64,000 bases of DNA from Candidatus Electrothrix aestuarii (GTDB taxonomy: Bacteria; Desulfobacterota; Desulfobulbia; Desulfobulbales; Desulfobulbaceae): NCBI GenBank assembly GCA_032595685.2, contig CP159373.1:4193821-4257820 (forward strand). Reading direction: 5' to 3'. Position numbers and translations under genes: made by a program. The notes beneath the pieces are model-generated. The model ran no database searches and was not told the DNA's origin. It was given only the letters and a program-made list of their open reading frames with translations. Shown piece after piece: positions 33,873 to 42,082 of the stretch (the first letter of the stretch is position 1; each line of letters opens with the position of its first letter).

Positions 33873-34808
33873 ATGTTAAGCCAATTAAAGCTGAATAAAA
33901 CAACCGTGGTAACCATTGACTGGGATATGACTCCAGATCTTGCCTTCTGCACCTTTTCCGCCAAAGGTCTGCGGGAAGAGCTGATCAATACCACAGAGCG
34001 AAGCTGCTATTTCTTTATTGATAACTGGGGCGATGAACCGAAGCTCTGCCTGATGGAGCGCGGGGTCAGGTATGTGCATATCCTGGCAGAGATCACAGCG
34101 CCCAAGGAGATCGTGCATGCTTGTCTTATCCGGCAGGGAACCAAGCCCTCCACCAGGGGAAATTCCCCGATTGATGACACCCTCAAGGAGTGGCTGCTGG
34201 CCGAGGTCGTGGAACGAGAAGACAGCCCGTATCTCCTGCTGACGATTGCGCCGCAGCCGGAAGCGGAAGATATGGGCGAACCGCTCCCATCTGCGGAAAG
34301 CAGCAGCTTCACCGGTGAAAAAATCATCCTGCCGTCGGAACCGCGCGCCGTGACGGAAGAACAGGTCGAGTCGCTTATTAGAGACGGGAATTTTTACGAT
34401 GTTCGGCTCAATCCCCAGGGCAACTTTGCCAATGCCTTGACCGACAGTGGAGACGAGCTTACAGTCCTTGACCAAGGCACCGGCCTGCTTTGGCAGCGGG
34501 CCGGGATTGATCTCTGCTCAATCCGTACCATGAAGACGAGAATTGAGGAACTGAACAGCGCAGGTTTTGCCGGTTTCCACGATTGGCGCATGCCCTCCCC
34601 GGAAGAGGCTATGTCCCTGATGGAACCGACAGCCAATGCAAAGGGAATGCATCTGCATCCCTGTTTCTCCAAGGAACAGCCCTTTATCTTTACCAATGCC
34701 CGCCGCACCCCGACTGGCTATTGGTTTGTCGATTATGCCCAGGGCAGGATCTATTGGTCTTCCGGCACCGTACCCGGAGGATTTTGTAGACTATGCAGGG
34801 CACAGTAA
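33873..34808 (+). CDS. DUF1566 (Lcl C-terminal) domain protein
   Basis: 311 residues. The C-terminal third fits DUF1566: LDQGTGLLWQRAG, GFAGFHDWRMPSPEEAMSL and TGYWFVDYAQGRIYW. The N-terminal 200 residues are unlike anything I recognise and lack a signal peptide. GAGGAAGG precedes the ATG. DUF1566 domains are common in Desulfobacterota surface or sensory proteins; the role here is unknown. Confidence 0.75.
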   Translation: MLSQLKLNKTTVVTIDWDMTPDLAFCTFSAKGLREELINTTERSCYFFIDNWGDEPKLCLMERGVRYVHILAEITAPKEIVHACLIRQGTKPSTRGNSPIDDTLKEWLLAEVVEREDSPYLLLTIAPQPEAEDMGEPLPSAESSSFTGEKIILPSEPRAVTEEQVESLIRDGNFYDVRLNPQGNFANALTDSGDELTVLDQGTGLLWQRAGIDLCSIRTMKTRIEELNSAGFAGFHDWRMPSPEEAMSLMEPTANAKGMHLHPCFSKEQPFIFTNARRTPTGYWFVDYAQGRIYWSSGTVPGGFCRLCRAQ

Positions 34809-34870
34809 GTAAGGGCACGGCGTGCCGTTCCCTTACCGGAACCGCAAAATCAACCCAGGAGGAGAACCCT

Positions 34871-35080
34871 ATGACTGATCAAGCATCCTATACCCTCAAG
34901 GTAGACGGCATGAGCTGTAAGCATTGCGAAGCCGCTGTCACTGAGGCGGCCCAGTCCGTTGCTGGCGTAACAGCAGTCAACGTTGACCTGGAAGCTGGCA
35001 GCGTCACCGTGCAAGGTGGTGAACCGGAGGCAGTCATCCAGGCCATTACTGAAGCAGGCTACACCGCCAGCATGGCCTAA
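34871..35080 (+). CDS. HMA-domain heavy-metal binding protein (CopZ-like)
   Basis: 69 residues, a single HMA fold with the metal site GMSCKHC (CxxC) and the typical start YTLKVDGM. Acts as a small cytosolic metallochaperone, probably for copper. The frame is open further upstream, but AGGAGG lies 8 bases before ATG 34871, which also fits the family length. No P-type ATPase is nearby. Confidence 0.88.
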   Translation: MTDQASYTLKVDGMSCKHCEAAVTEAAQSVAGVTAVNVDLEAGSVTVQGGEPEAVIQAITEAGYTASMA

Positions 35081-35164
35081 CGAACGATCCCATCTGATCA
35101 TCTGTCCGGGCCTGTCTTTGTGCAGGCCCGAAGCAATTATGAACCAGACATCAGGAGATCCGAC

Positions 35165-36022
35165 ATGTTGCAACTCCGTACTTTCCTACTCCTCCAAATC
35201 CTCGCCTTCCTCCCAGCAACCGCTTCTGCTGAACTGCTGCTTGATCTGCCGCCCATTCTGGCAGGAGCATTAAAGAACTCAGGTACCTGCACGCCGGTGA
35301 GCAACCCGTTCTCCTTTTCCGGCCTGCAATGGACAGTACGCTCAGGCAGCGGTGGTCCCGGCCCTAATAATTGGGCAGCAGAAAATGTCTGCATAGATGA
35401 AAACGGTTGGTTGCATTTGAATATTACAGAGGATAATGGCACATGGTCATCTGCGGAGATACAGACCGTGGACAGCCTGGGCTTTGGCACCTATCAATTC
35501 TGGATCATCGGCCAAACCGATACCCTTGATCCCAATGTCACCCTGGGTCTGTTCAACTACGGCACAGAGGATTGCATCCAGGAAATCGACATAGAACTGG
35601 GTGCCTTGGGCAGCAACAGCCCCATTATACCGCTCCATTACTCTGTCTACCCGAACACGGAGCAGGCCACCTGCCCTGCTTCCTGCTCTGCAAGCAGCGG
35701 TAACTGTGAAGCCTGCGAAACAGGTAAATACTATTGCACCACCGGAGGTAACTATACCCTCTCCGGCAGCTACTCAACCCATCGCTTTACCTGGCAGAGT
35801 ACAGGCATCCGCTTTCAGAGCCTGCACGGGCACCAGGATGATGACAGCAATTCCTTTGCCGACTGGACCTATGCCGCTAGTAGCTCCCCAATAGATGTCA
35901 TCCCGCAGAGCCCCTTGCCGGTACATATCAACTACTGGCTCTTTCAGGGTGCTACCCCGACTGACGGCAAAACCCCGCAGGAGATCATTATCAGGCAGTT
36001 CAGTTACACACCGGAGCCATAA
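35165..36022 (+). CDS. Secreted glycoside hydrolase family 16-like protein
   Basis: 285 residues. Signal peptide LRTFLLLQILAFLPATASA with likely cleavage after Ala-Ser-Ala. The GH16 catalytic motif E-x-D-x-E is present as QEIDIELG, with Trp- and Asn-rich strands typical of the jelly-roll. A Cys-rich insert (CPASCSASSGNCEACETG) may form disulfides. GH16 enzymes hydrolyse beta-1,3/1,4 glucans or related polymers; substrate unknown. AGGAGA lies just before the ATG at 35165, favouring it over an upstream in-frame start. Confidence 0.82.
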   Translation: MLQLRTFLLLQILAFLPATASAELLLDLPPILAGALKNSGTCTPVSNPFSFSGLQWTVRSGSGGPGPNNWAAENVCIDENGWLHLNITEDNGTWSSAEIQTVDSLGFGTYQFWIIGQTDTLDPNVTLGLFNYGTEDCIQEIDIELGALGSNSPIIPLHYSVYPNTEQATCPASCSASSGNCEACETGKYYCTTGGNYTLSGSYSTHRFTWQSTGIRFQSLHGHQDDDSNSFADWTYAASSSPIDVIPQSPLPVHINYWLFQGATPTDGKTPQEIIIRQFSYTPEP

Positions 36023-36263
36023 TTCGCCAGCTGCGGATCACGAAATATTGCCAACCATCGCTGATGAAAACCATCTTCATCCTGGGAAATATTATCTAAC
36101 AAACATGACAATCCTCTCTCTGTTCCTTCAATATTGATATTAAAATGACGTTTCTGAATACCGGCAGAATTTATGTTACCACCAGTTATTTTTTGCAAAA
36201 ACAAAAGAGCATGGTAGTATGAAACAGAGCTTTCTAAGCCATTCATTAAAAGGGGAGAAACCT

Positions 36264-38096
36264 ATGTCCGAACACATTGCCGCTCTTTCAAATATTGCTG
36301 CAAAGTATGATAATGACCCGAACCGACTGCTCGATATACTCATTGATGTGCAGGCTCAGGAGCGTTGCGTCACTGATGATGCGGCCCGGCAACTGGCCCG
36401 GGAAGTGGGCCTGTCCTGGGCTGATATCCACCAGACTGTTTCCTTTTACCATTTGCTTTCCGAGACACCGCGCGGGGAATACACCATCTACCTCAATAAC
36501 GGCCCAGTTGCCATCATGCAAGGCTATGAAGAGGTTGCAGCCGCTTTCAGCGAGGCCGCAGGCTGTCCCATTGATTCAGTGACAGAGGATGGCCGTATAG
36601 GCATCTTTGCCACAGCAGATATGGGCATGGGGGATCAGGAGGTTGCCGCTCTGATCAATAAGGTCGTGTTTACCTGCCTGACCCCGGAAAAGGCCCGTGC
36701 CTTGGTTAAGGCCATGCAGGAAGGCCAGTCTGTTCAGGATATGGTCACGAAATACGGAGAATACGGGGACGGGAACAACAGCCTCCCGTCAATCGGCTCG
36801 ATGGTTCGCAATAATATCCAAAAGGCCGGTCCGGTCTGTTTTGGCCCCTACGAGTTTGGGGTTGCCTTGCGAAAATGCGTCACTCTCTCACCGGAAGAGG
36901 TGTTGGCAAAGATCAAGGCCTCCAAGTTACGGGGACGCGGCGGGGCGGGTTTTCCTACCGGCATGAAATGGGAACTCTGCGCCAAGGCTCCAGGGCCAGA
37001 ACGCTGCGTGGTGGCCAATGCCGATGAAGGCGAGCCCGGCACATTTAAAGATCGAGTGTTGCTCACCGAACGGGCAGAACTCTTCTTTGAAGGCATGGCC
37101 GTCTGTGCCTATGCAGTGGGGGCCTCAACCGGTGCCCTGTATCTACGCGGAGAATACACCTACCTGAGAGAGTATCTGGAACAGGTGCTGGACCAGATGC
37201 GGGCCGACAACCTGTTGGGCAAAGATATTGCCGGTAAGGCAGGTTTTGATTTTGATATCCGGGTGCAGCTGGGCGCAGGCTCTTATGTCTGCGGCGAAGA
37301 ATCTGCCCTGCTGGAATCTGCTGAAGGCAAACGGGGCGAACCAAGAAATCGCCCTCCCTTCCCGGCCCAAAGCGGTTACCGGGCAATGCCCACAGTCATA
37401 GATAATGTGGAAACCCTTGCCTCTGCGGCCCAAATCATAGACAAGGGAGCTGCCTGGTTCAGTAGAATGGGCACTGAAGAGTCCACAGGCACCAAGGTGC
37501 TGTCTATCTCCGGTGACTGCGCCCGACCCGGCATCTACGAGGTTGAATTCGGCATCACTCTAGGTGAGCTACTGGACATGGCTGGAGCGCAAAATCCGCA
37601 GGCGGTCCAGGTGGGTGGTCCTTCGGGACGCTGTCTCAACGCTGCGGAAAAAGATACCCCTATCAGCTTTGAGGGCTGCCCCTCTGCCGGAGCTTTCCTG
37701 ATCATCGGGGTTGAGCGTGACCTGCTGGAGATCATTGATAATTTCATGGCCTTTTTCACGGATGAGTCCTGCGGTTCCTGTTCTTCCTGCCGGGCAGGCA
37801 CCTGGATGCTGCGTAATACCCTGCGCCGCATCAGGCAGGGGCAGGGCACGCGGGAAGATCTCACATCCATGCGCCAACTGAGTGCAGTTATGCAAAAGAC
37901 CACCAAATGCGGTTTGGGCCATACTGCGCCCCATCCCATCCTCAACACGCTGGATAATTTCCCCCATCTCTACGAGGCCCTGATCCCTGAGCAAAGCGAT
38001 ATCCGGGTCTTTGACCTGGATGCGTCAATCAAGGCAGCCAATGCTACGGTTGGCAGAACATCAGTGCCTGATGAAAAAGAGGAGGAACAGGTATGA
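36264..38096 (+). CDS. hoxF: NAD-reducing [NiFe] hydrogenase diaphorase subunit HoxF
   Basis: 610 residues from ATG 36264 (GGGGAG upstream). The N-terminal NuoE-like domain (about 1-150) is fused to a NuoF-like domain. NAD/FMN motifs: GRGGAGFPTG (about 224), NADEGEPGTFKDR, and GAGSYVCGEESAL (about 336). The [4Fe-4S] site is ESCGSCSSCRAG plus the Cys in TKCGLG (about 547). Oddly, the NuoE-like domain lacks all four [2Fe-2S] cysteines (LNNGPVAIMQG and IFATADMGMGDQ at the expected places). Passes electrons between NAD(H) and the hydrogenase module. Overlaps hoxU by 4 bp. Confidence 0.93.
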   Translation: MSEHIAALSNIAAKYDNDPNRLLDILIDVQAQERCVTDDAARQLAREVGLSWADIHQTVSFYHLLSETPRGEYTIYLNNGPVAIMQGYEEVAAAFSEAAGCPIDSVTEDGRIGIFATADMGMGDQEVAALINKVVFTCLTPEKARALVKAMQEGQSVQDMVTKYGEYGDGNNSLPSIGSMVRNNIQKAGPVCFGPYEFGVALRKCVTLSPEEVLAKIKASKLRGRGGAGFPTGMKWELCAKAPGPERCVVANADEGEPGTFKDRVLLTERAELFFEGMAVCAYAVGASTGALYLRGEYTYLREYLEQVLDQMRADNLLGKDIAGKAGFDFDIRVQLGAGSYVCGEESALLESAEGKRGEPRNRPPFPAQSGYRAMPTVIDNVETLASAAQIIDKGAAWFSRMGTEESTGTKVLSISGDCARPGIYEVEFGITLGELLDMAGAQNPQAVQVGGPSGRCLNAAEKDTPISFEGCPSAGAFLIIGVERDLLEIIDNFMAFFTDESCGSCSSCRAGTWMLRNTLRRIRQGQGTREDLTSMRQLSAVMQKTTKCGLGHTAPHPILNTLDNFPHLYEALIPEQSDIRVFDLDASIKAANATVGRTSVPDEKEEEQV

Positions 38097-38857
38097 GTGA
38101 AACGATTGAAACATCGAGTGAGACAATCACCCTGACCATTGACGGACAGGAAATACAGGCAGAGGCAGGCCAGACCATCCTCCAGGCTGCCCAGAAAAAC
38201 GGGATCTACATCCCCACCCTCTGCGCCCTGCATGCCACCAAGGAAAACGGGCTGGAATCGGATATTGCTCCAGGTACCTGCCGTATCTGTACGGTCAAGG
38301 TCAACGGCCGCACCATGGCTGCCTGCACCACCCCGGTTGCCCAGGGCTTTGTTGTGGAAAATGATACTGAGGAACTCAACGATCTGCGCAAGACCATAGT
38401 TGAGCTGCTCTTTGTTGAGGGCAATCATTTCTGCCCCTCCTGCGAGAAAAGCGGCTCCTGCGATCTCCAGGCCCTGGCCTATCGTTATCAGATGCTCTCG
38501 CCCCGATTTCGCTATGCCTTTAGCTCCCGCGAGGTCAATGCCGAGTCTCCCAAGCTCCTTTTTGACCGCAACCGCTGTATCCTCTGCCGCCGCTGCGTCC
38601 TGGCTATCACGACCGAGGACGGAAAACAGCTCTTTGGCTTTACCAAGCGAGGGGATAAAAGCGGGATTATCATGGATGAAGAGCTGGTTAAAAACATCTC
38701 GGAAGAGCAGGCCCAACAGGCCATGCACATCTGTCCGGTAGGAGCGATCATCCGCAAAGAAAAGGGCTTTGACACCCCTTTTGGTCAGCGCAAATACGAT
38801 CACAATCCCATCGGTTCGGAGACGGTCTGCACAACCTGCAACGGAGAAAAATCATGA
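38093..38857 (+). CDS. hoxU: NAD-reducing hydrogenase iron-sulfur subunit HoxU
   Basis: 254 residues, NuoG-N-terminus-like electron wire between HoxF and HoxY. Ligands seen: plant-type [2Fe-2S] Cys44, 63, 66 and 78 (PTLCALHA; GTCRICTV; AACTTP); His112-Cys114-Cys117-Cys123 (HFCPSCEKSGSC) for a [4Fe-4S]; and Cys162, 165, 168 with Cys214 (CILCRRCV; HICPVGA). The C-terminus carries an extra CTTC pair. ATGA overlaps both upstream and downstream bind it into the operon. Confidence 0.93.
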   Translation: MSETIETSSETITLTIDGQEIQAEAGQTILQAAQKNGIYIPTLCALHATKENGLESDIAPGTCRICTVKVNGRTMAACTTPVAQGFVVENDTEELNDLRKTIVELLFVEGNHFCPSCEKSGSCDLQALAYRYQMLSPRFRYAFSSREVNAESPKLLFDRNRCILCRRCVLAITTEDGKQLFGFTKRGDKSGIIMDEELVKNISEEQAQQAMHICPVGAIIRKEKGFDTPFGQRKYDHNPIGSETVCTTCNGEKS

Positions 38858-39405
38858 AGAAACCGATTATTGCCACTGCTTCCCTGGCAGGATGCTTCGG
38901 CTGTCACATGTCTTTTCTTGACATAGATGAACGTATCCTTGATCTTGTCGAGCTGGTTCACTGGGGCAAAAGCCCGATCAACGACATCAAGACCTTTGAG
39001 CAGGACTGCGATATCGCCCTGATTGAAGGCGGCTGCTGTAATGATGAGCATATTCATACCCTGCGTGATTTCCGCAAACATTGCCGTATCCTGGTGGCAG
39101 TGGGCGAATGCGCCATCATGGGCGGGTTGCCAGCCATGCGCAATAATATTCCCATTCAGGAATGCCTGGAAGAAGCCTATCTGAACACGCCATCCACGGC
39201 CCAGGCAAACCCGGAGCGGATTCTGCCCAACGATGCAGAACTGCCCGCGCTGCTGGACAAGGTTTATCCCTGTCACGAGATCGTGAAGATGGATTATTTC
39301 CTGCCCGGCTGCCCACCCAGGGCTGACCTGATCTATGGGGCATTAACTGCCCTGGTCACGGGTCAGGAAGCGAAACTCCCCTATGAAGTCATTAAATTTG
39401 ATTAA
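38854..39405 (+). CDS. hoxY: NAD-reducing hydrogenase small subunit HoxY
   Basis: 183 residues, short [NiFe] small subunit without a Tat signal, so cytosolic. The proximal [4Fe-4S] cluster ligands are in AGCFGCHMSFLD (Cys14, Cys17), AVGECAIMGG and LPGCPPRADLI. It forms the hydrogenase module with HoxH. It starts within the hoxU stop (ATGA). Confidence 0.93.
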   Translation: MKKPIIATASLAGCFGCHMSFLDIDERILDLVELVHWGKSPINDIKTFEQDCDIALIEGGCCNDEHIHTLRDFRKHCRILVAVGECAIMGGLPAMRNNIPIQECLEEAYLNTPSTAQANPERILPNDAELPALLDKVYPCHEIVKMDYFLPGCPPRADLIYGALTALVTGQEAKLPYEVIKFD

Positions 39406-39436
39406 GCAACCCAGGAATCGGAGCTGATAAACCATT

Positions 39437-40903
39437 ATGGCACAAAAAATCACTATTGAACCGGTCACCCGGGTTGAAGGGCACGGCAAGGTCACCATCC
39501 ACCTGGATGATAACCATCAGGTCACGGAAAGCCGTCTCCATATTGTCGAGTTTCGCGGCTTTGAACGCTTTGTCTGCGGTCGCCCCTTTTGGGAGGCACC
39601 TGTTCTGGTCCAGCGACTCTGCGGCATCTGCCCGGTCAGTCATCATCTGGCTGCGGCCAAGGCTATGGATATGCTTGTCGGGGCTGGAGACGGCAACGGC
39701 CTGACCCCGGTGGCGGAAAAAATGCGCCGCCTCATGCATTACGGCCAGATCTTTCAATCCCATGTTCTCCACTTCTTTCACCTGGCCTCGCCTGACCTCC
39801 TTTTCGGCATAGATGCCGACCCGGCGCAGCGCAACGTGATCGGTGTGATTATGGAACATACCGAGCTGGCCAAACAGGCCGTGCTCATGCGTAAATACGG
39901 GCAGGAGATCATCGCGGCCACAGCAGGCAAAAAGATTCACGGCACCGGTGCTGTTCCCGGCGGCATCAATAAGAATCTCAGTCTGGAAGACCGGGATGCC
40001 TTTTTGAACGGCATTAACGGCAATCCTGATCTCTCGGCAGACAAGATGATTGAGTGGTCGGAAGCGGCCATTGCCCTGCTGCTGGATTATCACGGCAGCC
40101 ATACCGACTTTCTGGACGGCTTTGCCGCCTTTCCCTCCAACCACCTGTCCCTGGTTCGCCCGGACGGGGCACTTGATCTCTATCACGGGGTTCTGCGTGC
40201 TGTTGATCCTGAAGGAAAACGGATTGTCAACGATGTGGACAGCCGGGATTATCTGGATGTGGTGGAAGAAGAGGTCCGTTCCTGGAGCTATATGAAGTTC
40301 CCCTATATCAAGGAACTGGGACCGAAGAAAGGCTGGTATCGGGTCGGGCCGCTGGCCCGTCTCAATGTCTGCGATTTCATTCCGTCACCCAAGGCCCAGG
40401 CCGCCTTTGAGCAGTTCCGCGCCTACACCAAGGGCAAGCCCAATCATATGAGCATGCATTACCATTGGGCCCGCCTGCTTGAGACCCTGCATGCGGCGGA
40501 GATGATGAAGGAGCTGCTGCTTGACCCGGATCTTCAGGGAACCGACTTGGTTACCAAAGGAGAGCGTTGCGGCGAGGGCATCGGCCTGCTGGAGGCCCCC
40601 AGAGGTACCCTGTTCCATCATTACCGAGTCAATGAGCAGGATCTGATCACCATGTGCAATCTCATTGTTTCGACCACCAATAATAACGAGCCCATGAATC
40701 AGGCCGTCAATGCGGCGGCTGTTGCTCAGATGACCGGCAAGGCCGAGATCACCGAGCCGATGATGAACGCGGTTGAGGTGGCCATCCGCGCCTATGATCC
40801 CTGCCTGAGCTGCGCCACCCATGCTATGGGCCAGATGCCCCTGGAGGTCACCCTCTACGATGCTGCCGGAGCTGTCCTTGATCAGCAAAGGAAGGGTATG
40901 TGA
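39437..40903 (+). CDS. hoxH: NAD-reducing hydrogenase large subunit HoxH
   Basis: 488 residues, carries the Ni-Fe(CN)2CO site. N-terminal nickel motif RLCGICPVSHH (about 61-71) and C-terminal DPCLSCATH (about 454-462) give the four Cys ligands. A tail of about 25 residues (after ATH) must be cut off during maturation, and the HoxW protease gene follows directly with a 4-bp overlap. It lacks a Sec codon. 31 bp after hoxY. Confidence 0.95.
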   Translation: MAQKITIEPVTRVEGHGKVTIHLDDNHQVTESRLHIVEFRGFERFVCGRPFWEAPVLVQRLCGICPVSHHLAAAKAMDMLVGAGDGNGLTPVAEKMRRLMHYGQIFQSHVLHFFHLASPDLLFGIDADPAQRNVIGVIMEHTELAKQAVLMRKYGQEIIAATAGKKIHGTGAVPGGINKNLSLEDRDAFLNGINGNPDLSADKMIEWSEAAIALLLDYHGSHTDFLDGFAAFPSNHLSLVRPDGALDLYHGVLRAVDPEGKRIVNDVDSRDYLDVVEEEVRSWSYMKFPYIKELGPKKGWYRVGPLARLNVCDFIPSPKAQAAFEQFRAYTKGKPNHMSMHYHWARLLETLHAAEMMKELLLDPDLQGTDLVTKGERCGEGIGLLEAPRGTLFHHYRVNEQDLITMCNLIVSTTNNNEPMNQAVNAAAVAQMTGKAEITEPMMNAVEVAIRAYDPCLSCATHAMGQMPLEVTLYDAAGAVLDQQRKGM

Positions 40904-41391
40904 ACTCGCCCCCTGCGTCTACTAAGGTGCTGGTCTACGGCTTCGGTAATCCGGGCCGGGAAGATGACGGGGCCGGTGTTGCCCTGGCAGAACGCATCCG
41001 GGCAGCAGCCCTGCCCGGCGTGACCACGGACAGCAATTATCAGCTCAATGTGGAAGATGCCCTGCTCCTCAGCGAGCATGATATCGTCATCTTTGCCGAT
41101 GCCACCCATAACCCGGTTGATGGCTTCAGCTTTTACCGCCTCCAACCCGACGCCTCTGTCTCCTTTACCACCCATGCCATGTCACCGGGATCGGTGCTGA
41201 CCCTCTGTACACAGCTCTATGGAAAAACTCCGCCCGCCTATATGCTGGAGATAGGCGGGGTGTCTTTTGCGTTGCGGGAGGGAATGACGGATGCGGGGGC
41301 AGAGAATGTGGAGGCGGCGGTTCGTTTTTTGCTGGAGTTGCTGCGGGAGGGGAGATTTGAGCGGTTTGAGGAAGCTATTGCATCTCATTAA
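40900..41391 (+). CDS. hoxW: Hydrogenase maturation endopeptidase HoxW
   Basis: 163 residues, HyaD/HycI-type protease: VYGFGNPGREDDGAGVALAE (Asp/Glu that reads nickel), VIFADAT, and THAMSPGSVL. Removes the C-terminal peptide of HoxH once nickel is inserted. GTG start overlaps the hoxH stop. A degraded copy of its 3' half occurs 670 bp downstream (41815). Confidence 0.88.
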   Translation: MNSPPASTKVLVYGFGNPGREDDGAGVALAERIRAAALPGVTTDSNYQLNVEDALLLSEHDIVIFADATHNPVDGFSFYRLQPDASVSFTTHAMSPGSVLTLCTQLYGKTPPAYMLEIGGVSFALREGMTDAGAENVEAAVRFLLELLREGRFERFEEAIASH

Positions 41392-41505
41392 GGCCGATGA
41401 GCCTTTCTCTGGTGATATTCCCTATTGACAGAGACAGTTCCGGTTCTTATGCTGACCGAATAATGGAATGCACTGATGAATGATGGAAATACAATCTGAT
41501 CAATC

Positions 41506-41811
41506 ATGAAAGAACTCGAAAGAATACAGCGACAAAAAAAGAACATCTTTGCCATTGCCCGACAGCACGGGATTGTCCGGCTACGAATATTCGGTTCTGT
41601 CATCCGAGGTGAAGAAACTCCGCAGAGTGATATTGACCTGCTTGTCGAGCTGGAGCCGGGGCGCAGTATGCTGGATCTCGGCGGTGCGCTGATCAGGCTG
41701 CAGGAACTGCTGGGTCGAAAGGTGGATATCGTGACGGAACGCGGCCTGCATTGGTATCTGAAAGAGAAGATTATGCAGGAAGCTACAGTTATGAAGGAAG
41801 AGTTGGGCTGA
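41506..41811 (+). CDS. Orphan minimal nucleotidyltransferase (MNT) antitoxin-like protein
   Basis: 101 residues, GS-X10-DXD intact (GSVIRGEETPQSDIDLLVE). Typical MntA-like antitoxin size, but no HEPN/HepT gene follows; instead a hoxW fragment begins 3 bp after the stop. It is either an orphan or a remnant of a pair whose toxin was lost by rearrangement. It lies between hoxW and the hoxW fragment. Confidence 0.8.
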   Translation: MKELERIQRQKKNIFAIARQHGIVRLRIFGSVIRGEETPQSDIDLLVELEPGRSMLDLGGALIRLQELLGRKVDIVTERGLHWYLKEKIMQEATVMKEELG

Positions 41812-41814
41812 AGA

Positions 41815-41967
41815 CCGACGCCTCTGTCTCCTTTACCACCCATGCCATGTCACCGGGCTCGGTGCTGGCTCTCTGCTCCCGGCTCTATGGAAAAACTCCG
41901 ACTGCTTATTTGTTTGAAATCGCTGGAGCGTCTTTTGAGTTACGGGAGAGGATGACGGATCCGCACT
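41815..41967 (+). pseudogene. Duplicated 3' fragment of hoxW
   Basis: About 150 bp resembling hoxW from 41147 onward. The first 43 bases are identical (41147-41189 and 41815-41857), then substitutions accumulate (for example LEIGGVSFALREGMTD against FEIAGASFELRERMTD). No start codon and no N-terminal half. Together with hoxW it brackets the MNT gene. Confidence 0.85.
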
Positions 41968-42082
41968 GAACTGTCCGCAGCCCGCAAGCTTGCGGTCAAC
42001 CCGCAGAACCGCCCTTTCCCTATACTTTCCTTGACCTTTCCTCAACTTTTTGTTCTTGAATCATACAGCGACGGCATCTTTC

